Assembly (NCBI RefSeq): GCF_040096285.1
Contig: NZ_JBBMEY010000007.1
Location: 1-64,000 of the forward strand
DNA: 64,000 bases
Source of the DNA: Ruminococcoides intestinihominis
Lineage (GTDB): Bacteria; Bacillota; Clostridia; Oscillospirales; Acutalibacteraceae
Reading direction: 5' to 3'
Numbering within the stretch: position 1 is the first letter of the stretch; every line of letters starts with the position of its first letter. Position numbers and translations under genes: made by a program. Below the pieces are notes generated by a model. The model made no database searches, was not told the DNA's origin, and saw only the letters and a program-made list of their open reading frames with translations. Below are positions 17,598 to 24,625 of the stretch, one piece after another.

Positions 17598-18521
17598 CTA
17601 AATTTTTTCGCAAATTCTTAGCTTTGCACTTCTACTTCTAGGGTTTTTGTCCAGTTCTTTCTGTGTAGCCTCTATAGGCTTACGGTTTACCAGCTTTGCC
17701 TTTGGTACATTTCCACAAACACATACCGGAAAGTCCTTTGGGCAAGTACAACCCTTGCACCAAGATGCCATCTTTTGCTTTACTATTCTATCCTCTAGTG
17801 AGTGGAAAGAAATAACTGCAAGTCTGCCCTTTGGACTTAGCATTTCAAATGCTTCATCAAGACCGTTTTCAAGCTGAGTAAGTTCTCCATTTACTTCAAT
17901 TCTAAGTGCTTGGAAAGTCTTTCTTGCAGGATGACCTTCTCTTCTAACCTTTTGAGGTACAGAATTCTTAATAATCTCAGCAAGTTGAAGAGTAGTAGTA
18001 ATTCTTTCTTCTTCTCTTGCTTTAACTATACCCTTTGCGATAGATGGTGCAAATTTATCTTCACCATAGCGATATATAATATCTCTAAGTTCTTCATAAC
18101 TTAAGTCATTTACTAAATCTTCGGCAGAAGTACCACTTTGGCTCATTCTCATATCCAAAGGTGCATCCTTATGAAAGCTAAAACCTCTTTCGTCAGTATC
18201 TAACTGATGAGAACTAACACCAATATCAAGAAGAACACCATCTACTTGATAAATACCTCTGTCATTTAATAGCTTTTTCATATCACCAAAACAACCATTT
18301 ATAATAATTGAATTTGGCTCATTTTTAAATCTTTCGGAAATTGTTGTAATAGCATCCGGATCTCTGTCAATAGAAATCAATTTGCCACAATCAAGTTTCT
18401 TTAGAATTTCTGCTGAGTGACCGCCACCACCTGCTGTACCGTCAACATAAATTCCGTTAGGGTTAATGTTCAGTCCCTCAATACACTCGTTGAGAAGAAC
18501 TGAAATGTGATTAAATTCCAT
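17598..18521 (-). CDS. rsmH: 16S rRNA (cytosine1402-N4)-methyltransferase
   Basis: 307 aa, normal length. It methylates N4 of C1402 in the decoding centre of 16S rRNA using S-adenosylmethionine. The SAM-binding motif 'VDGTAGGGGHSAEIL' near residue 25, 'DLGVSSHQLD' style 'LDIGVSSHQLD' and 'DAPLDMRM' are clear family markers, as is 'ISFHSLEDRIVK'. The start codon lies 2 bases after the mraZ stop, so mraZ and rsmH are one transcription unit. Confidence 0.97.
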   Translation of the reverse strand: MEFNHISVLLNECIEGLNINPNGIYVDGTAGGGGHSAEILKKLDCGKLISIDRDPDAITTISERFKNEPNSIIINGCFGDMKKLLNDRGIYQVDGVLLDIGVSSHQLDTDERGFSFHKDAPLDMRMSQSGTSAEDLVNDLSYEELRDIIYRYGEDKFAPSIAKGIVKAREEERITTTLQLAEIIKNSVPQKVRREGHPARKTFQALRIEVNGELTQLENGLDEAFEMLSPKGRLAVISFHSLEDRIVKQKMASWCKGCTCPKDFPVCVCGNVPKAKLVNRKPIEATQKELDKNPRSRSAKLRICEKI

Positions 18522-18523
18522 AA

Positions 18524-18940
18524 TTAAAACTTAATAAGCTGAAGAGCATCTTCAAGTTCTTGGCGTTGTTTAGCCATAAATGCATCGAACTTATCTTTGT
18601 TCCATACTTCAATACGACTATCCATACCAACAACTACAGCCTCACCTTGGATGGCGCTGTCCTCACGCAATTTTTGGGGAATTTGAATTCTACCCTGACC
18701 GTTTGGACTAACTAGTGTTGCTGCAGATAAAAGCAAATATTGAAGTGCCATAGCTTTGTTAGCAGGTAGCTCCCTTATCTGCTCTCTTAGACGATTAAAC
18801 TCATCAACAGACATAATCTGTATATTTTCAGAAAAGCCATTGGTTACATAAAATTCTTCGCCAAGTTCTTCTCTGAATTTCTGTGGCAGTACAATTCTGC
18901 CTTTTGCGTCAACTGAATGAACTGTTGTACCGGAAAACAT
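18524..18940 (-). CDS. mraZ: Transcriptional regulator MraZ
   Basis: 138 aa with two SpoVT/AbrB-like halves, each carrying the MraZ signature: 'DAKGRIVLPQKFR' (about 10-22) and the second 'NGQGRIQIPQKLR'. It forms ring oligomers and binds repeats upstream of its own gene to control the dcw cluster. It is the first gene of the cluster. Upstream lie a good promoter (19043-19071) and a ladder of six 10-base repeats (18972-19031). The GGAGGTGG ribosome site is strong. Confidence 0.96.
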   Translation of the reverse strand: MFSGTTVHSVDAKGRIVLPQKFREELGEEFYVTNGFSENIQIMSVDEFNRLREQIRELPANKAMALQYLLLSAATLVSPNGQGRIQIPQKLREDSAIQGEAVVVGMDSRIEVWNKDKFDAFMAKQRQELEDALQLIKF

Positions 18941-18971
18941 ATTAAACTGCCACCTCCATTATTAATTAAAT

Positions 18972-19031
18972 ATGACACACAGAAATCACTTATCGACACC
19001 AAGTGTCCTATTGTGACACCAAATGCCACTT
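18972..19031 (-). promoter_or_regulatory. Probable MraZ operator: six 10-bp-spaced repeats
   Basis: Read on the minus strand the region divides into consecutive 10-mers: AAGTGGCATT, TGGTGTCACA, ATAGGACACT, TGGTGTCGAT, AAGTGATTTC, TGTGTGTCAT. GTG occurs at the same phase in four of them and TGGTGTC is exact in two. MraZ is known to bind short direct repeats spaced by about one helical turn upstream of mraZ. The ladder lies between the predicted transcription start and the mraZ ribosome site. Confidence 0.7.
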
Positions 19032-19042
19032 CTATATGAACC

Positions 19043-19071
19043 ATTATATACTACTTGTAATGATATTGCAA
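19043..19071 (-). promoter_or_regulatory. Promoter of mraZ and the dcw cluster
   Basis: TTGCAA (19066-19071) and a perfect TATAAT (19043-19048) on the minus strand are separated by 17 bases. Transcription would begin near 19036, immediately ahead of the repeat ladder, giving a leader of about 95 bases. Confidence 0.8.
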
Positions 19072-19153
19072 GGAATTTGTAACAATTTCTTTATATTTTC
19101 AAACTGTTCACATAATGAGTTTTGGCATTAAAATATTGTTTTAGGCAAAAAAA

Positions 19154-19177
19154 TAACCACTACTTTCGTAGTGGTTA
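19154..19177 (-). terminator. Terminator between the coaD operon and mraZ
   Basis: A perfect 10-bp stem (TAACCACTAC / GTAGTGGTTA) with a TTTC loop is followed on the minus strand by a T run. It ends the HPr-uvrC-rsmD-coaD-coiled-coil transcript. AAAAA on the other side could also give weak plus-strand activity. Confidence 0.85.
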
Positions 19178-19199
19178 AAAATCTCAATTATTTTCTAAA

Positions 19200-19655
19200 T
19201 CAGTCTTTCTTCTGAGCCTGAATGTCCTGACGAGTCTTACGAATTTCGTTTGTTAAATCTGTTAGAGTTTCATCAGCTCTCTTCATTAGGTCAGTAACAT
19301 AACCGTTAGCTGCTTTCTTCATTTCAGAAGACTTCTTCTTCGCATCACTTAGGATGTCTGCAGCCTGAGCCTGTGCCTGTTTTGTGATTTCATCTTCAGC
19401 AACTAACTGCTTCTTCTTTTCTTCACCGGCACGGATAATTTCTTCTGCTTCCTTCTTAGCTTCAGCAAGAATCTGGCTTCTATCGGCAACAATGCTCTTA
19501 GCCTGTCTAACTTCACCCGGTAGTGCATCCTGAATGTCGTCAAGAATATCAAGAACTGCTTCTGTATCTACAACAGCCTTACCACCTGTTAAAGGTAGAA
19601 CCTTTGCATCGTTCATCATATCTTCTAACTCATTGATTAGGTCTTCCACTCTCAT
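19200..19655 (-). CDS. Coiled-coil protein, DivIVA/ATP-synthase-b-like
   Basis: 151 aa, almost wholly charged and helical with Ala/Lys/Glu-rich heptads from about residue 50 to the end. There is no signal peptide or membrane span. Proteins like this next to coaD in Clostridia are often annotated as ATPase or F0 subunit b-like because of the coiled coil, but no nucleotide-binding motif is seen. The N-terminal 'MRVEDLINELEDMM' segment resembles short DivIVA-family proteins. A scaffold role in division or envelope placement is only inference. It follows coaD by one base. Confidence 0.7.
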   Translation of the reverse strand: MRVEDLINELEDMMNDAKVLPLTGGKAVVDTEAVLDILDDIQDALPGEVRQAKSIVADRSQILAEAKKEAEEIIRAGEEKKKQLVAEDEITKQAQAQAADILSDAKKKSSEMKKAANGYVTDLMKRADETLTDLTNEIRKTRQDIQAQKKD

Positions 19656-19656
19656 C

Positions 19657-20145
19657 TTAATTAACTCCTTTTAATCTACTGTATATTTTGTCATACAAAC
19701 AAGCCGGAACAAAATCACTAATGTCCCCACCGAAGGATGCTACCTGCTTAACCATACTAGAGCTTAAGTACATATACTTTGCACTGGTAGTTAGGAAGAT
19801 AGTTTCCAAATCGGGATTGAGTTTTTTGTTTGTTAAAGCCATTTGAAATTCATATTCAAAGTCAGATACAGCTCTTAACCCCTTAACAACTGTAACTGCT
19901 GATCTTTCCTTTGCATAACTTGCCAAAAGACCATCAAAAGATACAATCTCCAAATTGCTGATATGTGTTGTCGCTTCCTTTAACAAATCAATTCGTTCGT
20001 TAATAGAAAAACTTGGTTGTTTATTTGGATTAACCATAACGGCAACAATAACTTTGTTGAACATCTTAGATGCTCTTTCTATAATATCAATATGTCCAAG
20101 GGTTACCGGATCGAAACTACCCGGACAAATTGCTATTTTATCCAT
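19657..20145 (-). CDS. coaD: Phosphopantetheine adenylyltransferase
   Basis: 162 aa, normal length. It adds AMP to 4'-phosphopantetheine, the penultimate step of coenzyme A synthesis. The nucleotidyltransferase HxGH motif appears in 'PGSFDPVTLGHIDII', and 'KGLRAVSDFEYE' and 'SSSMVKQVA' are further family markers. The ATG at 20145 is preferred to an in-frame TTG at 20163 because AGAGG lies 7-8 bases ahead of the ATG and the protein then begins as usual. It shares a pathway with the panGBC operon in this window. Confidence 0.97.
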   Translation of the reverse strand: MDKIAICPGSFDPVTLGHIDIIERASKMFNKVIVAVMVNPNKQPSFSINERIDLLKEATTHISNLEIVSFDGLLASYAKERSAVTVVKGLRAVSDFEYEFQMALTNKKLNPDLETIFLTTSAKYMYLSSSMVKQVASFGGDISDFVPACLYDKIYSRLKGVN

Positions 20146-20175
20146 TCTTTTTCCTCTTTCCAAGTTTAGTACGAA

Positions 20176-20724
20176 CTACTCAATATTTTCTTTGTAACAA
20201 AAACTGCTTACCTTTATTTTACCATAGCGATATTCTCTGTCAAGGCTAAAATTAGAATATTTTTCAATTATTTTTTCATCAACAGGATGTTCACATAGTA
20301 CAACACCGGTTTCTTTCATATTTTCAAATACCAAAGGCAGTACTTCTTCAAGCAATCCTTGTCTATATGGTGGGTCAAGAAAAGCAATATCAAACTTCTC
20401 TTTATTCATCTTTAAGAAACTTACTGCTGAGCCGTTAACAACCTTTGATTTATCTTGAAATTTACATTTTTCAATATTTTCATTTACTACTTGCAAAGAC
20501 TTTTTGCTATTGTCAACAAATACAGCTTTCTTTGCACCTCTTGAGATAGCTTCAATTCCCATTTGTCCACTACCGGCAAACAAATCAAGAAAAGTTCTAC
20601 CTTCTATTCCAAATTGTAAAGCAGAAAAGATACCTTCCTTTACTCTGTCTGTGGTAGGTCTTACATCATTACCCTCCAGAGTTCTCAGTCTTGTACCTTT
20701 TGCTATTCCTGTAATAACTCTCAT
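20176..20724 (-). CDS. rsmD: 16S rRNA (guanine966-N2)-methyltransferase
   Basis: 182 aa, normal length. It methylates N2 of G966 in 16S rRNA with S-adenosylmethionine. Visible motifs are 'DLFAGSGQMGIEAISRGA' (SAM-binding) and 'FLDPPYRQG', the DPPY catalytic motif of N-methyltransferases. The N-terminal 'GIAKGTRLRTLEG...RPTTDRVKEGIF' pattern is diagnostic. The gene pair rsmD-coaD is widely conserved in Firmicutes. It lies 40 bases downstream of uvrC. Confidence 0.97.
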   Translation of the reverse strand: MRVITGIAKGTRLRTLEGNDVRPTTDRVKEGIFSALQFGIEGRTFLDLFAGSGQMGIEAISRGAKKAVFVDNSKKSLQVVNENIEKCKFQDKSKVVNGSAVSFLKMNKEKFDIAFLDPPYRQGLLEEVLPLVFENMKETGVVLCEHPVDEKIIEKYSNFSLDREYRYGKIKVSSFCYKENIE

Positions 20725-20764
20725 AATATCACCACCGTAATTCTAACATATATAAAAGAAAAAC

Positions 20765-22597
20765 TCAATTACTATTATTTTCATTGTGAAAATAATTATA
20801 AACGCTATCGGCAGAAACCTTATTCATTTTAGGTGCATTAAGTAATTCTTCATAATCAGCTTCGCTGATATTTTTAATAGTTCTAAAGTGTTTTAAAAGT
20901 GCTTTTGCCCTTTCAGTACCTACTCCCGGAATATCGGTTAATGAACTTTTAAAGGTGTTCATACTTCTTCTTTGTCGCTGATAACCAATAGCAAATCTAT
21001 GGACTTCATCCTGCATTTTACTGATAAAAGTAAACAGTTTTCTCTTTCTGCTAATTGCAATTTCACCCTTATCTGAAACAATTGCCCTTGTTCGGTGACT
21101 GTCATCCTTAACCATACCAAAAGTAGGTATGTCAATGTTATGTTTCTTCAGTATAGGCAATACTGCATTTACCTGACCTTTACCACCATCAAGCAAGATT
21201 AAATCAGGCTTTCTGCCAAATCCAACAGGCTCTTCTGCTTTTTCATATTCATCAAGTCTTCTGTCAATAACTTCTGCCATACTTGCATAGTCATCCTGAC
21301 CTTCAAAGCCTTTTATCTTGAACTTTTTATATGCCTTTTTATTTTTCTTGCCATTTTCATAAACTACCATACCACAAACATTTTCACTACCACTAAGGTT
21401 ACTGTTGTCGTATGATTCAATATATTCAGGAATTTTATCAAGTCCTAAAACTTCTTTAAGTTCTTCCAGCACACCATATTCACCGGTAGTACTGCCTTTA
21501 GTTTGGGCAAGTCTTTCAATTGCATTTTTCTTGCACATATCTACAAGGTGCTTTTGGTCACCGATTTTAGGTACAACAATATGAACTGCTAAACCTTTCT
21601 TTTCACTAAGCCACTTAGTAAGAAGTTTACTGTCCTCAATCTCTCTGTCCAGTGTTAACTGTTTTGGAACATCATCTCGGATTGTATAGTAACGGGTGAT
21701 AAACTCAGCCATTAATTCTTCTTCATTCTCACCGTTATCAACCATAAAATGTTCTCTGTCAAAAAGCCTGCCGTCTTTAAATCTAAATACTTCAAATGTA
21801 CCTTTGTCACCATCGGTAATATAAGCAATTACATCTTGTTCATCAACCTTAATGTCAACTACCTTTTGCTTATCATTCATTTTCTTAACTGAGGCTATTC
21901 TGTCACGAATTTTTGCAGCTAATTCAAAGTCGAGATTTTCTGAAGCTTTGTTCATTTCTTCAGTCATTTTTGCAATAGACTCTGTTGTACCACCTTTTAA
22001 AAATTCTAACGCAGAGTCAATATGCTCGTTGTATTCTGCCAATGACATTTTTCCTCTACATGGTGCACAACATTGCTTTATATGATAATTTAAACAAGGT
22101 CTTGTTTTCCTAAAATCTTCAGGAAACTTCTTGTTGCAAGTAGGAAGCTGAAAAATCTTTATTGCCTCATCAATGGCATTCTTAACATAATAGGAACTTT
22201 TATAAGGTCCGATATATGTTGCCTTTGGGTCATCCTGTTGTAAAGCATAGGAGATTCTTCTCCACTTATCACTACTGACTTTAATATAGCTATAGCCCTT
22301 GTCATCCTTTAAAAGAATATTATACTTAGGTGTATTTTGCTTAATCAATGAACATTCAAGGATAAGAGCCTCAAACTCACTGTCAGTAATAATATAGTCA
22401 AAGTCATAAACATTACTGACCATTCTACGGACTTTTTCTTGATGGTTATTTTGGCTACCAAAATACTGACTGACTCTGTTCTTTAGAGCCTTTGCTTTAC
22501 CGATATAAATGATATTGTGACTTCTGTCTCTCATTATATATACTCCGGGAAGTAGTGGTAAAGCCATTGCCTTTTTTCTTAATTCTTTAATATTCAC
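20765..22597 (-). CDS. uvrC: Excinuclease ABC subunit C
   Basis: 610 aa. It makes the two incisions in nucleotide excision repair with UvrB. The N-terminal GIY-YIG nuclease is visible ('PGVYIMRD...IIYIGKAKALKNRV'), as are a UvrB-binding UVR motif (about 200-235), the RNase H-like C-terminal nuclease ('YDNSNLSG', 'LDGGKGQ', 'DSHRTR') and helix-hairpin-helix motifs at the end ('DIPGVGTERAKALLKHF'). The start is GTG with a close GAGGTGAT site. It follows the HPr-like gene across a terminator, so read-through or an unseen promoter is needed. Confidence 0.97.
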   Translation of the reverse strand: MNIKELRKKAMALPLLPGVYIMRDRSHNIIYIGKAKALKNRVSQYFGSQNNHQEKVRRMVSNVYDFDYIITDSEFEALILECSLIKQNTPKYNILLKDDKGYSYIKVSSDKWRRISYALQQDDPKATYIGPYKSSYYVKNAIDEAIKIFQLPTCNKKFPEDFRKTRPCLNYHIKQCCAPCRGKMSLAEYNEHIDSALEFLKGGTTESIAKMTEEMNKASENLDFELAAKIRDRIASVKKMNDKQKVVDIKVDEQDVIAYITDGDKGTFEVFRFKDGRLFDREHFMVDNGENEEELMAEFITRYYTIRDDVPKQLTLDREIEDSKLLTKWLSEKKGLAVHIVVPKIGDQKHLVDMCKKNAIERLAQTKGSTTGEYGVLEELKEVLGLDKIPEYIESYDNSNLSGSENVCGMVVYENGKKNKKAYKKFKIKGFEGQDDYASMAEVIDRRLDEYEKAEEPVGFGRKPDLILLDGGKGQVNAVLPILKKHNIDIPTFGMVKDDSHRTRAIVSDKGEIAISRKRKLFTFISKMQDEVHRFAIGYQRQRRSMNTFKSSLTDIPGVGTERAKALLKHFRTIKNISEADYEELLNAPKMNKVSADSVYNYFHNENNSN

Positions 22598-22623
22598 AAT
22601 ATCACCTCACAATAAAAAAATAA

Positions 22624-22646
22624 GGGTGGTTAAAAACTAACCACCC
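22624..22646 (-). terminator. Terminator between the HPr-like gene and uvrC
   Basis: GGGTGGTTA (22624-22632) pairs perfectly with TAACCACCC (22638-22646) around a 5-base loop, and the minus-strand exit is TTATTTTTTTATT. It is only 27 bases ahead of the uvrC start, so it may act as a partial terminator. Confidence 0.85.
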
Positions 22647-22663
22647 ATAATGAAAGTCAAAAA

Positions 22664-22930
22664 TTACATACCAGTGAAACCTGATTCTACAAGAGCAACA
22701 ATACCTTCTGTTGCATCCTTTTCGTCAGGACCATCTGCAATAATCTTAATTGTTGTACCACCAACAACACCTAGGGATAAAACACCAAGAAGACTCTTAC
22801 CACTTACTCTTCTTTCATCCTTTTCTACCCATACAGTTGACTTATATTCGTTAGCCTTCTGAATAAAAAATGTTGCAGGTCTACCTCTTAGTCCTGCTTT
22901 GTTCTGAACTAAAACTTCCTTTACATACAT
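22664..22930 (-). CDS. HPr-family protein with Arg in place of His15 (Crh-like)
   Basis: 88 aa with the full HPr fold length. In HPr, His15 takes phosphate from enzyme I and Ser46 is phosphorylated by HPr kinase for carbon catabolite control. Here the active-site segment reads 'KAGLRGRPATF': residue 15 is Arg (codon AGA, confirmed on the minus strand) and residue 16 is Gly instead of Ala. Arg17 and Ser46 ('SGKSLLGVLSLG') are kept. The protein should not pass phosphate to PTS sugars but could still act as a regulatory Ser-phosphoprotein like Bacillus Crh (Gln15). It has its own promoter and terminator. No enzyme I is nearby. Confidence 0.88.
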   Translation of the reverse strand: MYVKEVLVQNKAGLRGRPATFFIQKANEYKSTVWVEKDERRVSGKSLLGVLSLGVVGGTTIKIIADGPDEKDATEGIVALVESGFTGM

Positions 22931-23031
22931 GCCTAAATCCCTCTCTTGTCAGTGAATAAAAACCTAAAATTTATCAAATCTTGCTTATAAAATCGAAACA
23001 TCATAAGCAAATTTTCACATTCAATAAGTGT

Positions 23032-23060
23032 ATTATAACCCTAGAAAACAACTAAATCAA
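23032..23060 (-). promoter_or_regulatory. Promoter of the HPr-like gene
   Basis: TTGATT (23055-23060) and a perfect TATAAT (23032-23037) on the minus strand with a 17-base spacer. The leader to the ATG is about 95 bases. No catabolite-response palindrome was recognised by eye. Confidence 0.75.
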
Positions 23061-23198
23061 CCTTATTTTTTAAATTTGTTTCACTACACATTTGAAAAGA
23101 AAATAAAAATCTGTTTCTTGTGCAATCCGACGAAAACAACAACACATTTTTGTTATTACATCACAAGAATTTAATTTGTTATAACCAATATTACAAAA

Positions 23199-23936
23199 CT
23201 ACTTTAGTGAGTTTATATAATTTTTCAAAAATTCCTTATCTTCTTTTGATAACTCTTTCTTTTCTAACAAGTCAGGTCGCTTATTATATGTGTTGATTAA
23301 GGAATGTTCCTTCTGCCATTTATCCACATTAGCATGATGACCACTGTATAGTACAGGTGGAACTTCTCTATCTCTCCACACCTGTGGCTTTGTATATTGT
23401 GGACATTCAAGAAGTCCATTATAGTGGCTTTCATCAGTAAAGCAAACTGTATCGGAAAGTACACCCTCTGTCATTCTGGAAAGTGCATCAATAAATACAA
23501 GTGCAGGTAATTCACCACCGGTTAATACATAGTCACCGATAGAAATTTCTTCATCTACATATTCATCAAGTACTCTTTGGTCAACACCTTCATAGTGACC
23601 ACACAATACACAAACATTCTTATGACTTGAAATATCAATTAGCTTTTGCTGATTTAGAGTTTTGCCTTGTGGTGACATATACACAAAGTAAGGCTTTTCA
23701 CCAACTTGTTCACAAATGTTCTCAAAGCATAGTGCAATAGGTTCTGCTTTCATCAGCATACCTTTGCCACCACCATAAGGTGTATCATCAACTCTCTTAT
23801 GTTTATCAAAGGCAAAATTCCTGAGCTGATGAGTGTTGATTTCAAGTACACCTTTCTTTTGAGCTCTACCTAAAATACTTTCGTTTAAAACTGTTTCACA
23901 CATTTCCGGAAACAATGTTATCAAATCAATCCTCAT
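23199..23936 (-). CDS. trmD: tRNA (guanine37-N1)-methyltransferase
   Basis: 245 aa. It methylates N1 of G37 next to the anticodon and protects the reading frame. The SPOUT knot region is visible: 'MSPQGKTLNQQ', 'LCGHYEGVDQRV' and 'SIGDYVLTGGELPALVFID', all TrmD hallmarks. The ATG at 23936 is chosen over a TTG one codon upstream. Its start overlaps the end of rimM by 11 bases. The usual next gene, rplS, is absent; after a 268-base gap comes the HPr-like gene. Confidence 0.98.
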   Translation of the reverse strand: MRIDLITLFPEMCETVLNESILGRAQKKGVLEINTHQLRNFAFDKHKRVDDTPYGGGKGMLMKAEPIALCFENICEQVGEKPYFVYMSPQGKTLNQQKLIDISSHKNVCVLCGHYEGVDQRVLDEYVDEEISIGDYVLTGGELPALVFIDALSRMTEGVLSDTVCFTDESHYNGLLECPQYTKPQVWRDREVPPVLYSGHHANVDKWQKEHSLINTYNKRPDLLEKKELSKEDKEFLKNYINSLK

Positions 23937-24438
23937 CAAATAGTCCTTTCATAGGCTCAATGAGAATATACTCCTCATAAACATTAATTTCCTTAACAAT
24001 TTCATCAATCTTAGGCATTAAGTAAGTTTTGCCGTCACTTGCTTTAATTTCATAAACATCATTTGCACCGGTATAGAGTACATCTGTAACTTTACCGTAT
24101 ACAGTACCGTCATTTATATCTCTAACTTCACAACCGATAATATCTTGTACAAAATACACATCTTCAGGAAGTGGACAATCATCTCTGTTAATATACAGAA
24201 CTTTACCGACAAGAGGAATTGCATCGTCAATATTATCAATACCTTTAATTTTCATTAGTGCAATATTTTTATGAGGTCTGCTTTTTACAGAAATACTTTT
24301 CTTACCGTCTTTATCAAGATAAAGTGTTGTAAAGCAACTAAAAAAGTCACCACCATCACACCACAATTCTACTCTACACTCACCCTTAATACCGTGAGTG
24401 CCTACAATTTTACCTACTTCAAGATATTCCTTAATCAT
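23926..24438 (-). CDS. rimM: Ribosome maturation factor RimM
   Basis: 170 aa, normal length. It binds S19 and helps the 30S head mature. The N-terminal RimM barrel begins 'EVGKIVGTHGIKGECRV', the defining signature, and the C-terminal PRC-barrel includes 'VYGKVTDVLYTGANDVYEI' and 'LMPKIDEIVKEI'. It is the first gene of a short rimM-trmD unit with its own promoter, because the usual upstream partner khpA is separated by an inserted plus-strand gene. Confidence 0.97.
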   Translation of the reverse strand: MIKEYLEVGKIVGTHGIKGECRVELWCDGGDFFSCFTTLYLDKDGKKSISVKSRPHKNIALMKIKGIDNIDDAIPLVGKVLYINRDDCPLPEDVYFVQDIIGCEVRDINDGTVYGKVTDVLYTGANDVYEIKASDGKTYLMPKIDEIVKEINVYEEYILIEPMKGLFDED

Positions 24439-24527
24439 AGTATCTCTCCTATTATTTTAAGTATTCTTATTATCTTTTTTTCAATTATCTTTATATCATA
24501 TATAAATAATACCCATACTTTTAGGAT

Positions 24528-24556
24528 ATTTTAACACAAATCACAACTACATTCAA
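24528..24556 (-). promoter_or_regulatory. Promoter of rimM-trmD
   Basis: TTGAAT (24551-24556) and TAAAAT (24528-24533) on the minus strand are 17 bases apart. It is back to back with the promoter of the divergent membrane gene; the two -35 hexamers are 7 bases apart and are inverted copies. Confidence 0.7.
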
Positions 24557-24563
24557 TATTCAC

Positions 24564-24592
24564 TTGAATTTATGTTATATTTTAGATATAAT
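24564..24592 (+). promoter_or_regulatory. Promoter of the GT-C-like membrane gene
   Basis: TTGAAT (24564-24569) and a perfect TATAAT (24587-24592) with a 17-base spacer, about 33 bases ahead of the ATG. Together with the divergent rimM promoter it forms a compact intergenic control region. Confidence 0.8.
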
Positions 24593-24625
24593 TTATAAGT
24601 AGAAAAAAGAAAAGGATTTTTTATT

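Noticed and set aside
18844..19044. Minus-strand 66-aa frame upstream of mraZ
   Set aside because: It overlaps mraZ in another frame and runs through the operator and promoter.
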